From assembly GCF_000012885.1 (NCBI RefSeq), contig NC_007498.2, positions 3,070,001-3,134,000 on the forward strand: a stretch of DNA of 64,000 bases, read 5' to 3'. The position numbers and the translations under genes were made by a program. Positions 53,149-61,258 of the stretch are shown piece by piece. The notes under the pieces were generated by a model that was given only the letters and a program-made list of their open reading frames with translations, was not told the DNA's origin and did not search any database. The stretch's first letter is position 1. The number at the start of each line of letters is the position of its first letter. This DNA comes from Syntrophotalea carbinolica DSM 2380 (lineage in GTDB: Bacteria; Desulfobacterota; Desulfuromonadia; Desulfuromonadales; Syntrophotaleaceae).

Positions 53149-53314
53149 GGACTGGAGGGAGACTAACCGGACAAATGGAAATTCGACAGGTTAAGTTGCC
53201 CCGGAAGATGCTTGCCGGGGCCGTTATCGGTGAAACGCGCAGGCGGTGCCGTTTATTCCTGTTCGGCGCGCAGGGTTTTCCCGTCCCGCGAGCCACGGCT
53301 CCGGTAATACCGGC

Positions 53315-54514
53315 CTATTTACGCTTCTTACCCTTCTTTTCGAATTTCCCCTTGAGCAGATCCGCAAAAGTTCCCATGGAACCGCTTGTATCTTTTTCGA
53401 CATACCGGGTCGGTGCGGCACTTTCGGCTCCGTCCGCGGCCGGCGCCAGAGAGATGCGGTGTTGCTCGCGATCGACCTGCTCGATGGTCACCAGCAATTG
53501 CTGGCCGACTTCCAGCACTTCGCGAGGATGGTTGATACGACGCCCGCCGCCCAGTTTGGAGATATGGATCAGTCCGTCCACACCTTCTTCCAGGGTCACG
53601 AAGGCACCGAAATTGGCCAGCCGTGCGACCGTTCCGGTATGGGTGGAGCCTTCCATATAAAGGGTCCCGACTTTGCTCCAGGGATCGGCCTGGGTATCGC
53701 GCAGGCTGAATGAAAAACGATCGGCCTGCCAGTCCAGCTTTTTGATAGCCAGCTCCAGCTCCTGGCCGACATGCAGCACATCTTCGATATTTTCCACGCG
53801 GCCATAGCTGATCTCGGAGATCGGCAGCAGTCCTTCGAGGCCACCGATATCGATAAATGCGCCGAAATCCCGCAGCGATGTAACGGTGCCCTTGACCACC
53901 ATGCCCTCTTGCAGGGTTTCACGCAACGTTTCGCGCTGACGGGCACGCTCCTCCTCGAGAATCGCCCGGTGCGAAACCACCACGTTGCGGCCCTGCTCTC
54001 CGAACTGAATCACCTTGAAAGAGCGATTTTCACCGATAGCCGTCTCGGAGCTGTCATCACGGCGCAATCCGAGCTGGGAAAACGGACAGAAGGCCCGCAC
54101 ACCGCCCGCCAGGCGCACTTCGAAACCTCCCTTGACCTCTTTTTCCAGGCGTCCATCCACCGGGATACCGCTGCGCCAGGCTTCTTCGATCTGGGCCGCA
54201 CCGGCCGAACCGCTGGCCAGACGCGTGGTAAAGCGAAGTTCACCACCGGCCCGGGAGAGGAAAAATACCTTGATGCGATCCCCCTGGGCGACGTTGAGTT
54301 GCCCCTCTTCGTCAGCCAGCTCGCGTCTATCGAGCACCCCCTCGCCCTTCTGACCTACATCCAGAAAAATCCACTGGTCGCCAATCTGCAGAACCGTCGC
54401 TTCCACCTGTTGCCCCGGCGCCAAAGGTTGGATACCGGCCAGACTCTGCTCCAGCATATCGGCAAAGTTTTCCTCTTCGTTGCTCTCTTCGAAATCGTGC
54501 TTGTCCTCAACCAT
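53315..54514 (-). CDS. Four-S1-domain RNA-binding protein (ribosomal protein S1-like)
   Basis: A 399-residue protein with four S1 repeats: about residues 34-105, 118-190, 203-273 and 285-360. The third and fourth are most typical (GTVTSLRDFGAFIDIGGLEGLLPISEIS and GTVARLANFGAFVTLEEGVDGLIHISKL). The C-terminus ends in a lysine cluster KGKFEKKGKKRK. Full-length Gram-negative S1 has six repeats, so this resembles the shorter Bs1-type proteins or a paralogue. A general role in mRNA binding or translation is likely. It follows the Nudix gene by 42 bases in the same direction. Confidence 0.88.
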   Translation of the reverse strand: MVEDKHDFEESNEEENFADMLEQSLAGIQPLAPGQQVEATVLQIGDQWIFLDVGQKGEGVLDRRELADEEGQLNVAQGDRIKVFFLSRAGGELRFTTRLASGSAGAAQIEEAWRSGIPVDGRLEKEVKGGFEVRLAGGVRAFCPFSQLGLRRDDSSETAIGENRSFKVIQFGEQGRNVVVSHRAILEEERARQRETLRETLQEGMVVKGTVTSLRDFGAFIDIGGLEGLLPISEISYGRVENIEDVLHVGQELELAIKKLDWQADRFSFSLRDTQADPWSKVGTLYMEGSTHTGTVARLANFGAFVTLEEGVDGLIHISKLGGGRRINHPREVLEVGQQLLVTIEQVDREQHRISLAPAADGAESAAPTRYVEKDTSGSMGTFADLLKGKFEKKGKKRK

Positions 54515-54556
54515 GGGAACCTCTATTGCTGTGATGAAATGTGAATGTCGACGGCC

Positions 54557-55057
54557 TCAGCCCGGCTTGCCGTGGGCGTCGTTAAAAAAGGCCATACCCG
54601 CCTCGGCATGCAACTGAAAGGCCATGCCGCTCAGTGCGCAGCGCACTGCCCTTTCGGTGGTTTCGTCCGTAGGTTCGAAATCGGGCAGATCCGCTGCACG
54701 GCGCGGTGCGGCCAGGCCGAATATCAACAAGGTGCCATCCGGCGCGCTGCGTACGCGAAATTCCCGAATTTCTGCCGGATCCACCGCGACATGGGTTTCC
54801 TCCAGCACTTCGCGGGCGCCAGCTTCCTGCCAGGTTTCACCGAGGTTGACATAGCCGCCGGGAAAAGCCCATTTGCCCAGCCCGGGTTCGATCCCGCGGC
54901 GAATCTGCAACAGACCATCATCCACGGGAAGCAGCATCACCACCACCGGCAGGGGATTGAGAAAACTGGTCTGCCCACAGTGACTGCAGGTACGGGGCCA
55001 GGGTTGCCGATCGGAGAAAGGGTGACCGCAAAAAGAACAATGGGAATTCTTCATCAT
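54557..55057 (-). CDS. Nudix hydrolase with N-terminal zinc ribbon
   Basis: A 166-residue protein. The N-terminal ribbon has CSFCGHPF...CSHCGQTSF. The Nudix box reads GGYVNLGETWQEAGAREVLEETHV, with the REVLEE core intact but His in place of the usual Gly near the end. The arrangement is like the NudC/YfcD-related zinc-ribbon Nudix proteins that act on NADH, FAD, ADP-ribose or related nucleotides; the substrate is uncertain. The first of two adjacent ATGs follows AGGAG at 6 nt. It lies 30 bases after the LOG-family gene. Confidence 0.88.
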   Translation of the reverse strand: MMKNSHCSFCGHPFSDRQPWPRTCSHCGQTSFLNPLPVVVMLLPVDDGLLQIRRGIEPGLGKWAFPGGYVNLGETWQEAGAREVLEETHVAVDPAEIREFRVRSAPDGTLLIFGLAAPRRAADLPDFEPTDETTERAVRCALSGMAFQLHAEAGMAFFNDAHGKPG

Positions 55058-55087
55058 GGGACGCTCCTTTCCTGACATGCCGGCGAC

Positions 55088-56116
55088 TCAAAAAGTATTC
55101 AGGCGCCGGATAAATGCCAACAACAATCCGTAACTGCGTCGATTGAATTCGAAGGTCAGACGCGGCAAAGGCAGCAAATCGGGCTGATCCTTTTCGGCGG
55201 GCAGCGGTCCGGCCAACTGCAGACGGCTTTCCGGCTCCTTGATTTCGGGAAACTCCGACTCCAGGATTTCGATCTGTTCACGCGAAAGAGGCTTGTTCAG
55301 CCGAATCACCAGGGTCTTGCCGACGAACCGCATGGAGTGGTAAACCCGGTAAAAGGCGTCGATGATGGCGACCGCCTCGGCAGGATCCCGGGTGATGGAA
55401 AACAAGCTGAAATCCTCACCGGAAATCAGATCCCGTTTAAGCAGAGGATCTTTCATAAAAGCGAGCACCCGTTCCCAATAATCACCCTGGTCGTCATCGA
55501 TGAGCACCAGGGGAATGGGTGGATTTTTCCCGGTTTGTATCAGGGTCAGGGTTTCCATGGCCTCGTCAAGCGTACCGAACCCGCCGGGAAACAAGGCTAC
55601 GGCCGCGGCTTCCTTGAGAAAAGCGACCTTGCGATTAAAGAAATATTTATAGGTGATGACATTGGGACTCTGGCTCATCACCGGATTGGTTTCCTGCTCG
55701 TGGGGCAGGCGGATATTAACGGCGAAGGAATTTTCCGCTCCGGCCCCCTCGTTTCCGGCTTGCATGATACCGCCACCGCCACCGGTAATCACCATGTAGC
55801 CCTTGTCGGCAAGCAAACGGGCAAACCGTACGCATTTTTCATAAATCGGGGAATCGCTGGTGGTGCGGGCAGAGCCGAATATGGTCACTTTTTTCCGACC
55901 CCGGTGCCCCCCGAAAAGGCGGCTGGTAAAACTCATTTCCTTCAGGGTGGTGCGCATCAGCTTGAGATCGGCCAGGTAGTCGATCTCCTGTCCTGCAGCA
56001 AGTGCGCTGAGAACCATTTCACGCGTTATGGCCGGATGATGAACGCCGGCAAGCCTGACCAGTTCCTCCACCAATTCGTCGACCCGACCGTTGTGTTGTT
56101 TAAAATGGATATCCAT
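55088..56116 (-). CDS. LOG-family (TIGR00730-type) Rossmann-fold protein
   Basis: A 342-residue protein with the lysine decarboxylase-like LOG fold: KKVTIFGSARTTSDSPIYE, YMVITGGGGGIMQAGNEGA and the signature ALFPGGFGTLDEAMETLTLIQTGK (PGGFGTLDE). Related enzymes hydrolyse nucleoside monophosphates to base and ribose-5-phosphate (cytokinin-activating LOG, PpnN). An N-terminal helical part (about 1-75) and a C-terminal extension (about 265-342) make it longer than plain LOG proteins, closer to the PpnN-like long form. It is followed by the Nudix gene. Confidence 0.87.
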   Translation of the reverse strand: MDIHFKQHNGRVDELVEELVRLAGVHHPAITREMVLSALAAGQEIDYLADLKLMRTTLKEMSFTSRLFGGHRGRKKVTIFGSARTTSDSPIYEKCVRFARLLADKGYMVITGGGGGIMQAGNEGAGAENSFAVNIRLPHEQETNPVMSQSPNVITYKYFFNRKVAFLKEAAAVALFPGGFGTLDEAMETLTLIQTGKNPPIPLVLIDDDQGDYWERVLAFMKDPLLKRDLISGEDFSLFSITRDPAEAVAIIDAFYRVYHSMRFVGKTLVIRLNKPLSREQIEILESEFPEIKEPESRLQLAGPLPAEKDQPDLLPLPRLTFEFNRRSYGLLLAFIRRLNTF

Positions 56117-56173
56117 GAAACCCTTTCTCCCTCATCCAGAAGGCATCAGCCTTCAAGCTGCGCACGGCGTGCG

Positions 56174-56713
56174 TTATAGCGGCGCATCCAGAAGGGCCTG
56201 CCCCTGAAGGCGCTCAGCGCGAATCAACAGACCGCGCAGGCTCGAGCCGGCAAACAACGCATCGAATGCCAGGTATTGCCGTCGCAGCGCATCCTCCAGC
56301 AGCCGCGCCTGCCGCTGCTGCGGCTCCGACAGATTATGCCAGATCTCCTCGCATAAGAAAATCACGCAGTTGAACGGCCGTCGCGCAACCGGCAAACGGC
56401 ATCCGGAAGGGCCCAGAAAGGGGCAGGGCCGGGAAAATTCGGGCAAAGGCGGCAATGTGCCTTCGATAAGATAGGCGAGCAGGTTGACCAAAGTGAAATG
56501 GTACGTACCGCATGCGCAGCAGGCCCCATTGCAGCGCGAACACGCGGCGGGGCCATCGGCGGCCAAAAACAGTGCATGCATACGCTGCTGGTCACGGGCA
56601 ATTGCCGTGACCGCCTCTGTAATCCAGGCCCGGCGGGGGGAATCGAGGCGTTCGAGTTCCGCCGCGACAGCGGTTACGGTGCGTTGCCATAGCTGTTGTC
56701 GTTGTTGAATCAT
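56174..56713 (-). CDS. YkgJ-like cysteine-cluster protein
   Basis: A 179-residue protein with cysteines arranged as CSRCNGACCACG (about residues 78-89), CPFLGPSGCRLPVARRPFNCVIFLC further on. This spacing, with the RPFxC motif, resembles the YkgJ/CxxCxxCC family of putative zinc- or iron-binding proteins of unknown function. The ATG giving MIQQRQQLWQR follows GGAG at 4 nt; a GTG eight codons upstream is a weaker choice. It is preceded by the rnpB terminator and followed by the LOG gene at 57 bases. Confidence 0.75.
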   Translation of the reverse strand: MIQQRQQLWQRTVTAVAAELERLDSPRRAWITEAVTAIARDQQRMHALFLAADGPAACSRCNGACCACGTYHFTLVNLLAYLIEGTLPPLPEFSRPCPFLGPSGCRLPVARRPFNCVIFLCEEIWHNLSEPQQRQARLLEDALRRQYLAFDALFAGSSLRGLLIRAERLQGQALLDAPL

Positions 56714-56728
56714 CCTGCTCCAAACAAT

Positions 56729-56760
56729 AAGCGGCACGGAGCCGCTGGCCCGTGCCGCTT
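56729..56760 (-). terminator. Intrinsic terminator after rnpB
   Basis: On the minus strand AAGCGGCACGG and CCGTGCCGCTT form a perfect 11-bp stem with a ten-base loop, followed by ATTGTTTG. It lies about 40 bases beyond the mature 3' end of RNase P RNA. Confidence 0.8.
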
Positions 56761-56799
56761 TCCGGCTGATGAATCATGAATGTAATCGAAAAATAAGAT

Positions 56800-57199
56800 G
56801 GCCGGAGAGAACCGTAAGCCGGGTCCTGTTCCCCCCGCCGGTTACCCGCACGGAGGGCGATGATCATTCCTCTAGGACCGCCGTTGCCGACGGCCTCAAG
56901 CAACCAACCCGGAAGTCTCGGACGGGCCGCCCTCAAACACTTCCCTATTTGGCCTTGCTCCGGATGGGGTTTACCTAGCTTCCGGCGTCGCCGTCGGAAC
57001 TGGTGAGCTCTTACCTCACCGTTTCACCCTTACCTGCCCAAGCCTCGACTTCGACAGGCGGTTTGCTTTCTGTGGCACTGTCCCTGGGGTCACCCCCGGT
57101 TCCCGTTAAGAACCATCCCGCCCTGCGGAGCCCGGACTTTCCTCCCGCCCGCTACCGCCGAAACGGAACGAGCCGACGATCATCTGGCGCTCTCCGACC
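56800..57199 (-). ncRNA. rnpB: RNase P RNA (bacterial class A)
   Basis: The minus strand holds the universally conserved elements of RNase P RNA: GAGGAAAGTCCGGGCTCC near the 5' side, CAGGGACAGTGCCACAGAAA, GGTAAGGGTGAAACGGTGAGGTAAGAGC, AAACCCCATCCGGAGCAAG, GATGATC and the 3' ACCCGGCTTACGG. The ends were set by the P1 helix: GGTCGGAGAG at the 5' end pairs with CTCTCCGGCC at the 3' end, giving 400 nt. It is the catalytic RNA that matures tRNA 5' ends. It lies in the rpoD-tRNA-Nif3-zinc ribbon neighbourhood and is followed by a strong terminator. Confidence 0.97.
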
Positions 57200-57295
57200 A
57201 TCCTGTATTTCCAAGCCTGTGCAAGCCTATCGAACCAATCATCCTGTCCGCTTCATGAAATGCGGCAAGATGACAGGAGTTAACCGCCCGGCGCT

Positions 57296-58024
57296 CTAAG
57301 CCTCCGTTCGCGTCACGAACAGCAGCCGGTTGCAATGAGGGCAACTCTGGATCTGCGGATTGAGGAACAGACTGTTGAACAACTGGGGGGGCAGATGCAT
57401 GTGACAACCGGTACAGTTGCCGTCACGCGCCTCGACCACGGCGATGCCGTCACGCCGTTCCATGAGCAGGGCATAACGCTTTTGCAACTGCTTGGGCAGA
57501 GGATCGATATGCGTACCGCGCTGACCGGTCTTGGCTTCGAGCGTTTCGTCGAACTCTTGCAGCGCCTCGGCGATTTCGGAGGTGCGAACTTCGGTGCGCT
57601 CTTTAAGTTCTTCAATCTGCTTGAGTTTTTCGTCCTTTTCGGCATTGAGTTCGGCGATTTGAGCCTGTTTTTCATCGAACTTCGCCTGCAGGTCTTTGTT
57701 GACCTTCTTGGCGCTATCGACTTCTTTGAGAACAGCCAGATACTCCTTCTGGGTTTTGATTTCCGGCAACCTCTCTTCAGAACGTTTGATATTGGCCTCT
57801 TCCTGCGCCAGCCCCTGCTGAAGTTCGGCCTGCTGACTCTGCAACGTGCCGATTTCTTCATCCAGACCATTCACCATGTCCTGGATCCGCACCATTTCAC
57901 CGCTTAACTCGGCCTGTTCCATTTCCAGTTTGCGGCGCTCCTGGCGAATGCTGTTGAGTTCATGGTCAAGTTCCTGCAAAGCCCTTAGACGTTCGATTTG
58001 TTCATGCACGTTGTTGCCTCCCAT
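57296..58024 (-). CDS. Coiled-coil zinc-ribbon protein (C4-type, DUF164-like)
   Basis: A 242-residue protein. Residues about 5-175 form a long, charged coiled coil (LRALQELDHELNSIRQERRKLEMEQAEL and onward). A C-terminal C4 zinc ribbon has NCTGCHMHLPPQLFN and SCPHCNRLLF. IKTQKEYLAVLKEVDSAKK is conserved in the family. Members are widespread and linked to Nif3-like genes, as here (53 bases downstream of Nif3); the function is unsettled, and nucleic acid binding has been suggested. The start ATG MGGNNVHEQ lies at the beginning of the family homology. Confidence 0.9.
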   Translation of the reverse strand: MGGNNVHEQIERLRALQELDHELNSIRQERRKLEMEQAELSGEMVRIQDMVNGLDEEIGTLQSQQAELQQGLAQEEANIKRSEERLPEIKTQKEYLAVLKEVDSAKKVNKDLQAKFDEKQAQIAELNAEKDEKLKQIEELKERTEVRTSEIAEALQEFDETLEAKTGQRGTHIDPLPKQLQKRYALLMERRDGIAVVEARDGNCTGCHMHLPPQLFNSLFLNPQIQSCPHCNRLLFVTRTEA

Positions 58025-58076
58025 CGGTTCTCCGGTGATACTATTTCTTGTGCTGTGTGAAATAAAAAAAGGGAAC

Positions 58077-59201
58077 TCAGACCATTAAAAATGGATCCTG
58101 TTCCCCTTTGAGTTCTTCGACTTGAATTCCCATCCGCTTCGCTGCAGCTGCCTGGCGCAACACTTCGGCCAGATGCTTCACCATAATATGCTCGGTGCCG
58201 AAATGACCGGCATCGATTAAACCTATATTGCGGTCACGGGCACTGAGAGCCTCATGATACTTGACATCGCCGGTCACCAGCACATCGGCCCCCATACGAT
58301 CCGTATCGCCCAACAAAGACGCACCACTACCGCCACAGACGGCAACCTTGCCCACCTTCCTGTCCAACTCACCGACGACCCGTACATGAGGGATATCCAG
58401 GGCCCGCTTGACCGTATCGGCAAACGCCCCCAAAGTGGTGGTTTGCGCCAGACGCCCGATGCGGCCGAGGCCGACGTCGCTGCGTCGATTGGCCAAAGGA
58501 ATCAGATCGTAAGCAACCTCCTCATAGGGATGCGCCTTGAGCATGCGCTGAACGGCACGCGCCTGCACTTCACGGGTCAGGATGGTCTCCATCCGGATTT
58601 CCCGGACACGCTCCAGTGCCCCACTCTGTCCGATAAATGGCCTGGTGTCATCGCCAGGCCGGAAAGTTCCGACACCGTCGGTACGGAATGAGCAGCTGTC
58701 GTAATCGCCAATGGTTCCCGCACCGGCCTCGAAAAGCGCCTTGGCCACCCGGTCTTCGTAACCGCTGGGGACAAACACCACCAACTTGTGCAAATCGGTT
58801 GCGCCGGTTTGCAAAGGCACCGGCTTTTCCAGGCCCAGGCTGGCCGCCAACCAGTCATTGAGTCCGTTCTTGGCACAATCGAGGTTTGTATGGGCGGAGA
58901 CAATGGCCACACCTTCACGCACCGCGCGAAACAGCAGGCGACCCGTCTCATTCATGGGGCTTAAGTGCTTGAGGGGCTGGAAGATCAGCGGATGATGGCT
59001 GACAATGGCCTCGGCGCCGATCCGCTGTGCTTCGTCCAATGCGTATTCGGAAACATCGAGGCACACCAGAACACGGCTTACCGAAGCGGACGGATCGCCT
59101 GCCTGCAGTCCGACATTATCCCAACTTTCCGCCAGTGCGGGCGGGTAAAGACGGTGCAGTAAACCGAGCAGATCCTGTAGGCGAAAGGTACGTTCCTTCA
59201 T
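58077..59201 (-). CDS. Nif3-like dinuclear metal-centre protein (YbgI/GCH type 2 family)
   Basis: A 374-residue member of the Nif3 family in its long form. The metal-binding halves are split by an inserted PII-like domain (about 125-225). Landmarks: YPPALAESWDNVGLQAGDPS, EAIVSHHPLIFQPLKHL (metal histidines), VSAHTNLDCAKNGLNDWLA, then VAVCGGSGASLLGDTDRMGADVLVTGDVKYHEAL and LIDAGHFGTEHIMVKHLAEVLR. The enzymatic role is debated (GTP cyclohydrolase-like fold, metal hydrolase). The ATG of MKERTFRLQDLL is preferred over a TTG two codons before. It precedes the zinc-ribbon gene, a very common pairing. Confidence 0.93.
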   Translation of the reverse strand: MKERTFRLQDLLGLLHRLYPPALAESWDNVGLQAGDPSASVSRVLVCLDVSEYALDEAQRIGAEAIVSHHPLIFQPLKHLSPMNETGRLLFRAVREGVAIVSAHTNLDCAKNGLNDWLAASLGLEKPVPLQTGATDLHKLVVFVPSGYEDRVAKALFEAGAGTIGDYDSCSFRTDGVGTFRPGDDTRPFIGQSGALERVREIRMETILTREVQARAVQRMLKAHPYEEVAYDLIPLANRRSDVGLGRIGRLAQTTTLGAFADTVKRALDIPHVRVVGELDRKVGKVAVCGGSGASLLGDTDRMGADVLVTGDVKYHEALSARDRNIGLIDAGHFGTEHIMVKHLAEVLRQAAAAKRMGIQVEELKGEQDPFLMV

Positions 59202-59214
59202 GAACAATCGCTTT

Positions 59215-59250
59215 GAAAAAAGAAGAGTGCAACTCTATCGTTGCACTCTT
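59215..59250 (-). terminator. Intrinsic terminator after the tRNA
   Basis: On the minus strand AAGAGTGCAA-CGATAGAG-TTGCACTCTT forms a perfect 10-bp stem followed by CTTTTTT. It ends the tRNA (and possibly the rpoD) transcript just before the Nif3-like gene. Confidence 0.9.
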
Positions 59251-59308
59251 CGGTAGCAGGGGTGTTTCTGTATGTGTATATGAGTTCTCGCCTCATCACC
59301 CATCCGAG

Positions 59309-59384
59309 TGGTGGGCCCACCAGGATTCGAACCTGGGACCAACCGGTTATGAGCCGGTGGCTCTACCAACTGAGCTATAGGCCC
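59309..59384 (-). tRNA. tRNA with CAU anticodon, probably tRNA-Ile2 (lysidine type)
   Basis: A 76-nt cloverleaf with encoded CCA. Acceptor GGGCCTA/TGGGCCC, D arm AGCTCAGTTGGTAGAGC, anticodon arm CCGG-CTCATAA-CCGG, variable TTGGT and T arm CCAGGTTCGAATCCTGG. The anticodon is CAU. Base pairs C4-G69 and C5-G68 are those used by TilS in E. coli to recognise tRNA-Ile2, which favours isoleucine over elongator methionine. It lies 38 bases beyond the rpoD stop codon and is followed by a terminator. Confidence 0.9.
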
Positions 59385-59422
59385 GGAATAGTTCACCAGT
59401 TTAGTTTTTCAGAACTTGCCTG

Positions 59423-61189
59423 TCAAGTGGTTTCAACAAAGCTTTTCAAACGTCTGGCGCGACTGGGATGCCGCAGTTTGCGCAGCGCCTTGGCCTCGAT
59501 CTGACGAATACGTTCCCGCGTGACCGCAAAATCCTGCCCGACTTCCTCAAGGGTATGATCGGATTTTTCGCCGATACCGAATCGCATGCGCAGCACCTTC
59601 TCCTCACGGGGAGTCAATGACGCAAGCACCCGCGACGTCTGATCGGAAAGATTGCCCTTGATAACCGCCTCGAGGGGCGAAACCACGCCTTTGTCCTCGA
59701 TGAAATCCCCCAAGGAGGAGTCCTCTTCTTCGCCGATCGGGGTTTCAAGGCTGATCGGCTCCTTGGCAATCTTGAGTACCCGCCGTACTTTTTCCAGCGG
59801 CAGTTCCATACGCTCGGCGATTTCTTCGGGCACCGGCTCCCGACCCATCTCCTGCACCAGCTGGCGGCTGGTACGGATCAGCTTGTTGATGGTTTCGATC
59901 ATATGCACCGGAATACGTATGGTGCGCGCCTGATCGGCAATGGCACGGGTAATGGCCTGCCGAATCCACCAGGTGGCATAGGTCGAGAATTTGTAACCGC
60001 GCTGATATTCGAACTTGTCGACGGCCTTCATCAGACCGATATTGCCCTCCTGGATAAGATCCAGGAACTGCAGCCCGCGATTGGTGTATTTTTTGGCGAT
60101 GGACACCACCAGCCGCAAGTTGGCCTCGACCAGTTCACTCTTGGCCGCCTTGGCCCGCCACTCGCCCTTCATGACTTCCTTCAGCGAGCCGAGCAATTCC
60201 TCCGGAGCGAACCCGGACTCATCCTCAACGCGATTGAATTTGCGCTGGGCGCTCTTCAGACGTTTTTCAACGGACAGCAGGGTATCGATGGGCACACCCA
60301 GATCCTGCGAAATACGATGCGCTTCTTCATCGCTTTTACGCATCCGCCGCAACAGGCGCTTGATTTCCTTGTGCGGCTGCTTAAGCTCTTCTTCGCAGGC
60401 CTGCACCTCGGACAAGCCCTTTTTGACTTGCTGCGCCATATCCTTGAGGCGATCGACGATCTTGTCCACTTGAAAATCCTTCAGGCGGATTTCCCGCATC
60501 AGCTCGCCGATGGATGCCTTCTTTTCCGCGATCTGGTCGCGCAGGCTGTTACGCTGCTGACGATCGCCGCAATCGGCCAACTCCTGGCACAGAACCATCA
60601 GCTCGTCATTCTGCTGCCGGATTTTTTCCACCAGATCAAGGATGCGCGTGCGCTGAACCTCCTCGACATCGGCGCCCTCTTCTTCTTCATACTCCTTGGT
60701 GATCTCCGCCACGCCAATCTGTTCCTTGGCAAGCTTTTCACCCAGGCGAATCACTTCGCGAAAAGCAATGGGGGTCTTCATGATAACCCGGGCCACCAGC
60801 GCCTCACCCTCTTCGATGCGCTTGGCGATCTCCACCTCCCCTTCACGAGTCAGCAGCGATACCTGTCCCATTTCCCGCAAATACATGCGCACGGGATCGC
60901 TTGTCCGTCCCAGGGTTCCGGCTTCGTATTCCGTCTCTTCCTCTTCTTCGCCGGAGTCGGAGCTGCTGTCGTCACTATCGCTCTGGGTCTTGGACACAGA
61001 CACCTTCTGCTCTGAATCGACGACTTCAATATCCATTTCGCCGAACAGACTCATGACATCATCCAACTGGTCGGAAGAGACCACGCTTTCCGGAAGATAA
61101 TCGTTCACTTCGTCATAGGTAAGGTAACCTTTTTCCTTACCCATATCGATAAGCTGCTGAACTTCTTCCATGCCGTGTTTCTTGGCCAT
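59423..61189 (-). CDS. rpoD: RNA polymerase primary sigma factor RpoD
   Basis: A 588-residue sigma-70. Region 1.1 (about 1-80) is followed by an acidic stretch [20 protein letters not shown], region 1.2 ([21 protein letters not shown]), a charged non-conserved region (about 150-340), region 2 ([28 protein letters not shown] and [20 protein letters not shown]), region 3 ([14 protein letters not shown]) and region 4 ([28 protein letters not shown]). All promoter-recognition residues look normal. It lies 69 bases after dnaG in the same direction, the classical primase-sigma order. Confidence 0.98.
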   Translation of the reverse strand: MAKKHGMEEVQQLIDMGKEKGYLTYDEVNDYLPESVVSSDQLDDVMSLFGEMDIEVVDSEQKVSVSKTQSDSDDSSSDSGEEEEETEYEAGTLGRTSDPVRMYLREMGQVSLLTREGEVEIAKRIEEGEALVARVIMKTPIAFREVIRLGEKLAKEQIGVAEITKEYEEEEGADVEEVQRTRILDLVEKIRQQNDELMVLCQELADCGDRQQRNSLRDQIAEKKASIGELMREIRLKDFQVDKIVDRLKDMAQQVKKGLSEVQACEEELKQPHKEIKRLLRRMRKSDEEAHRISQDLGVPIDTLLSVEKRLKSAQRKFNRVEDESGFAPEELLGSLKEVMKGEWRAKAAKSELVEANLRLVVSIAKKYTNRGLQFLDLIQEGNIGLMKAVDKFEYQRGYKFSTYATWWIRQAITRAIADQARTIRIPVHMIETINKLIRTSRQLVQEMGREPVPEEIAERMELPLEKVRRVLKIAKEPISLETPIGEEEDSSLGDFIEDKGVVSPLEAVIKGNLSDQTSRVLASLTPREEKVLRMRFGIGEKSDHTLEEVGQDFAVTRERIRQIEAKALRKLRHPSRARRLKSFVETT

Positions 61190-61258
61190 GCTCGATTCTC
61201 TCCTCTGGACTTCCCTTCACTGCGAAAGTCATCGGTTTATTAGTATCGACGTTGACAA

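Noticed and set aside
53132-53222. Two GC hairpins after the methyltransferase gene as terminators
   Set aside because: Both lack a T-run on either strand, so they are mentioned with the gene but not called as terminators.
59903-61015. 370-codon plus-strand frame opposite rpoD
   Set aside because: Antisense shadow of rpoD with no start signal or family resemblance.
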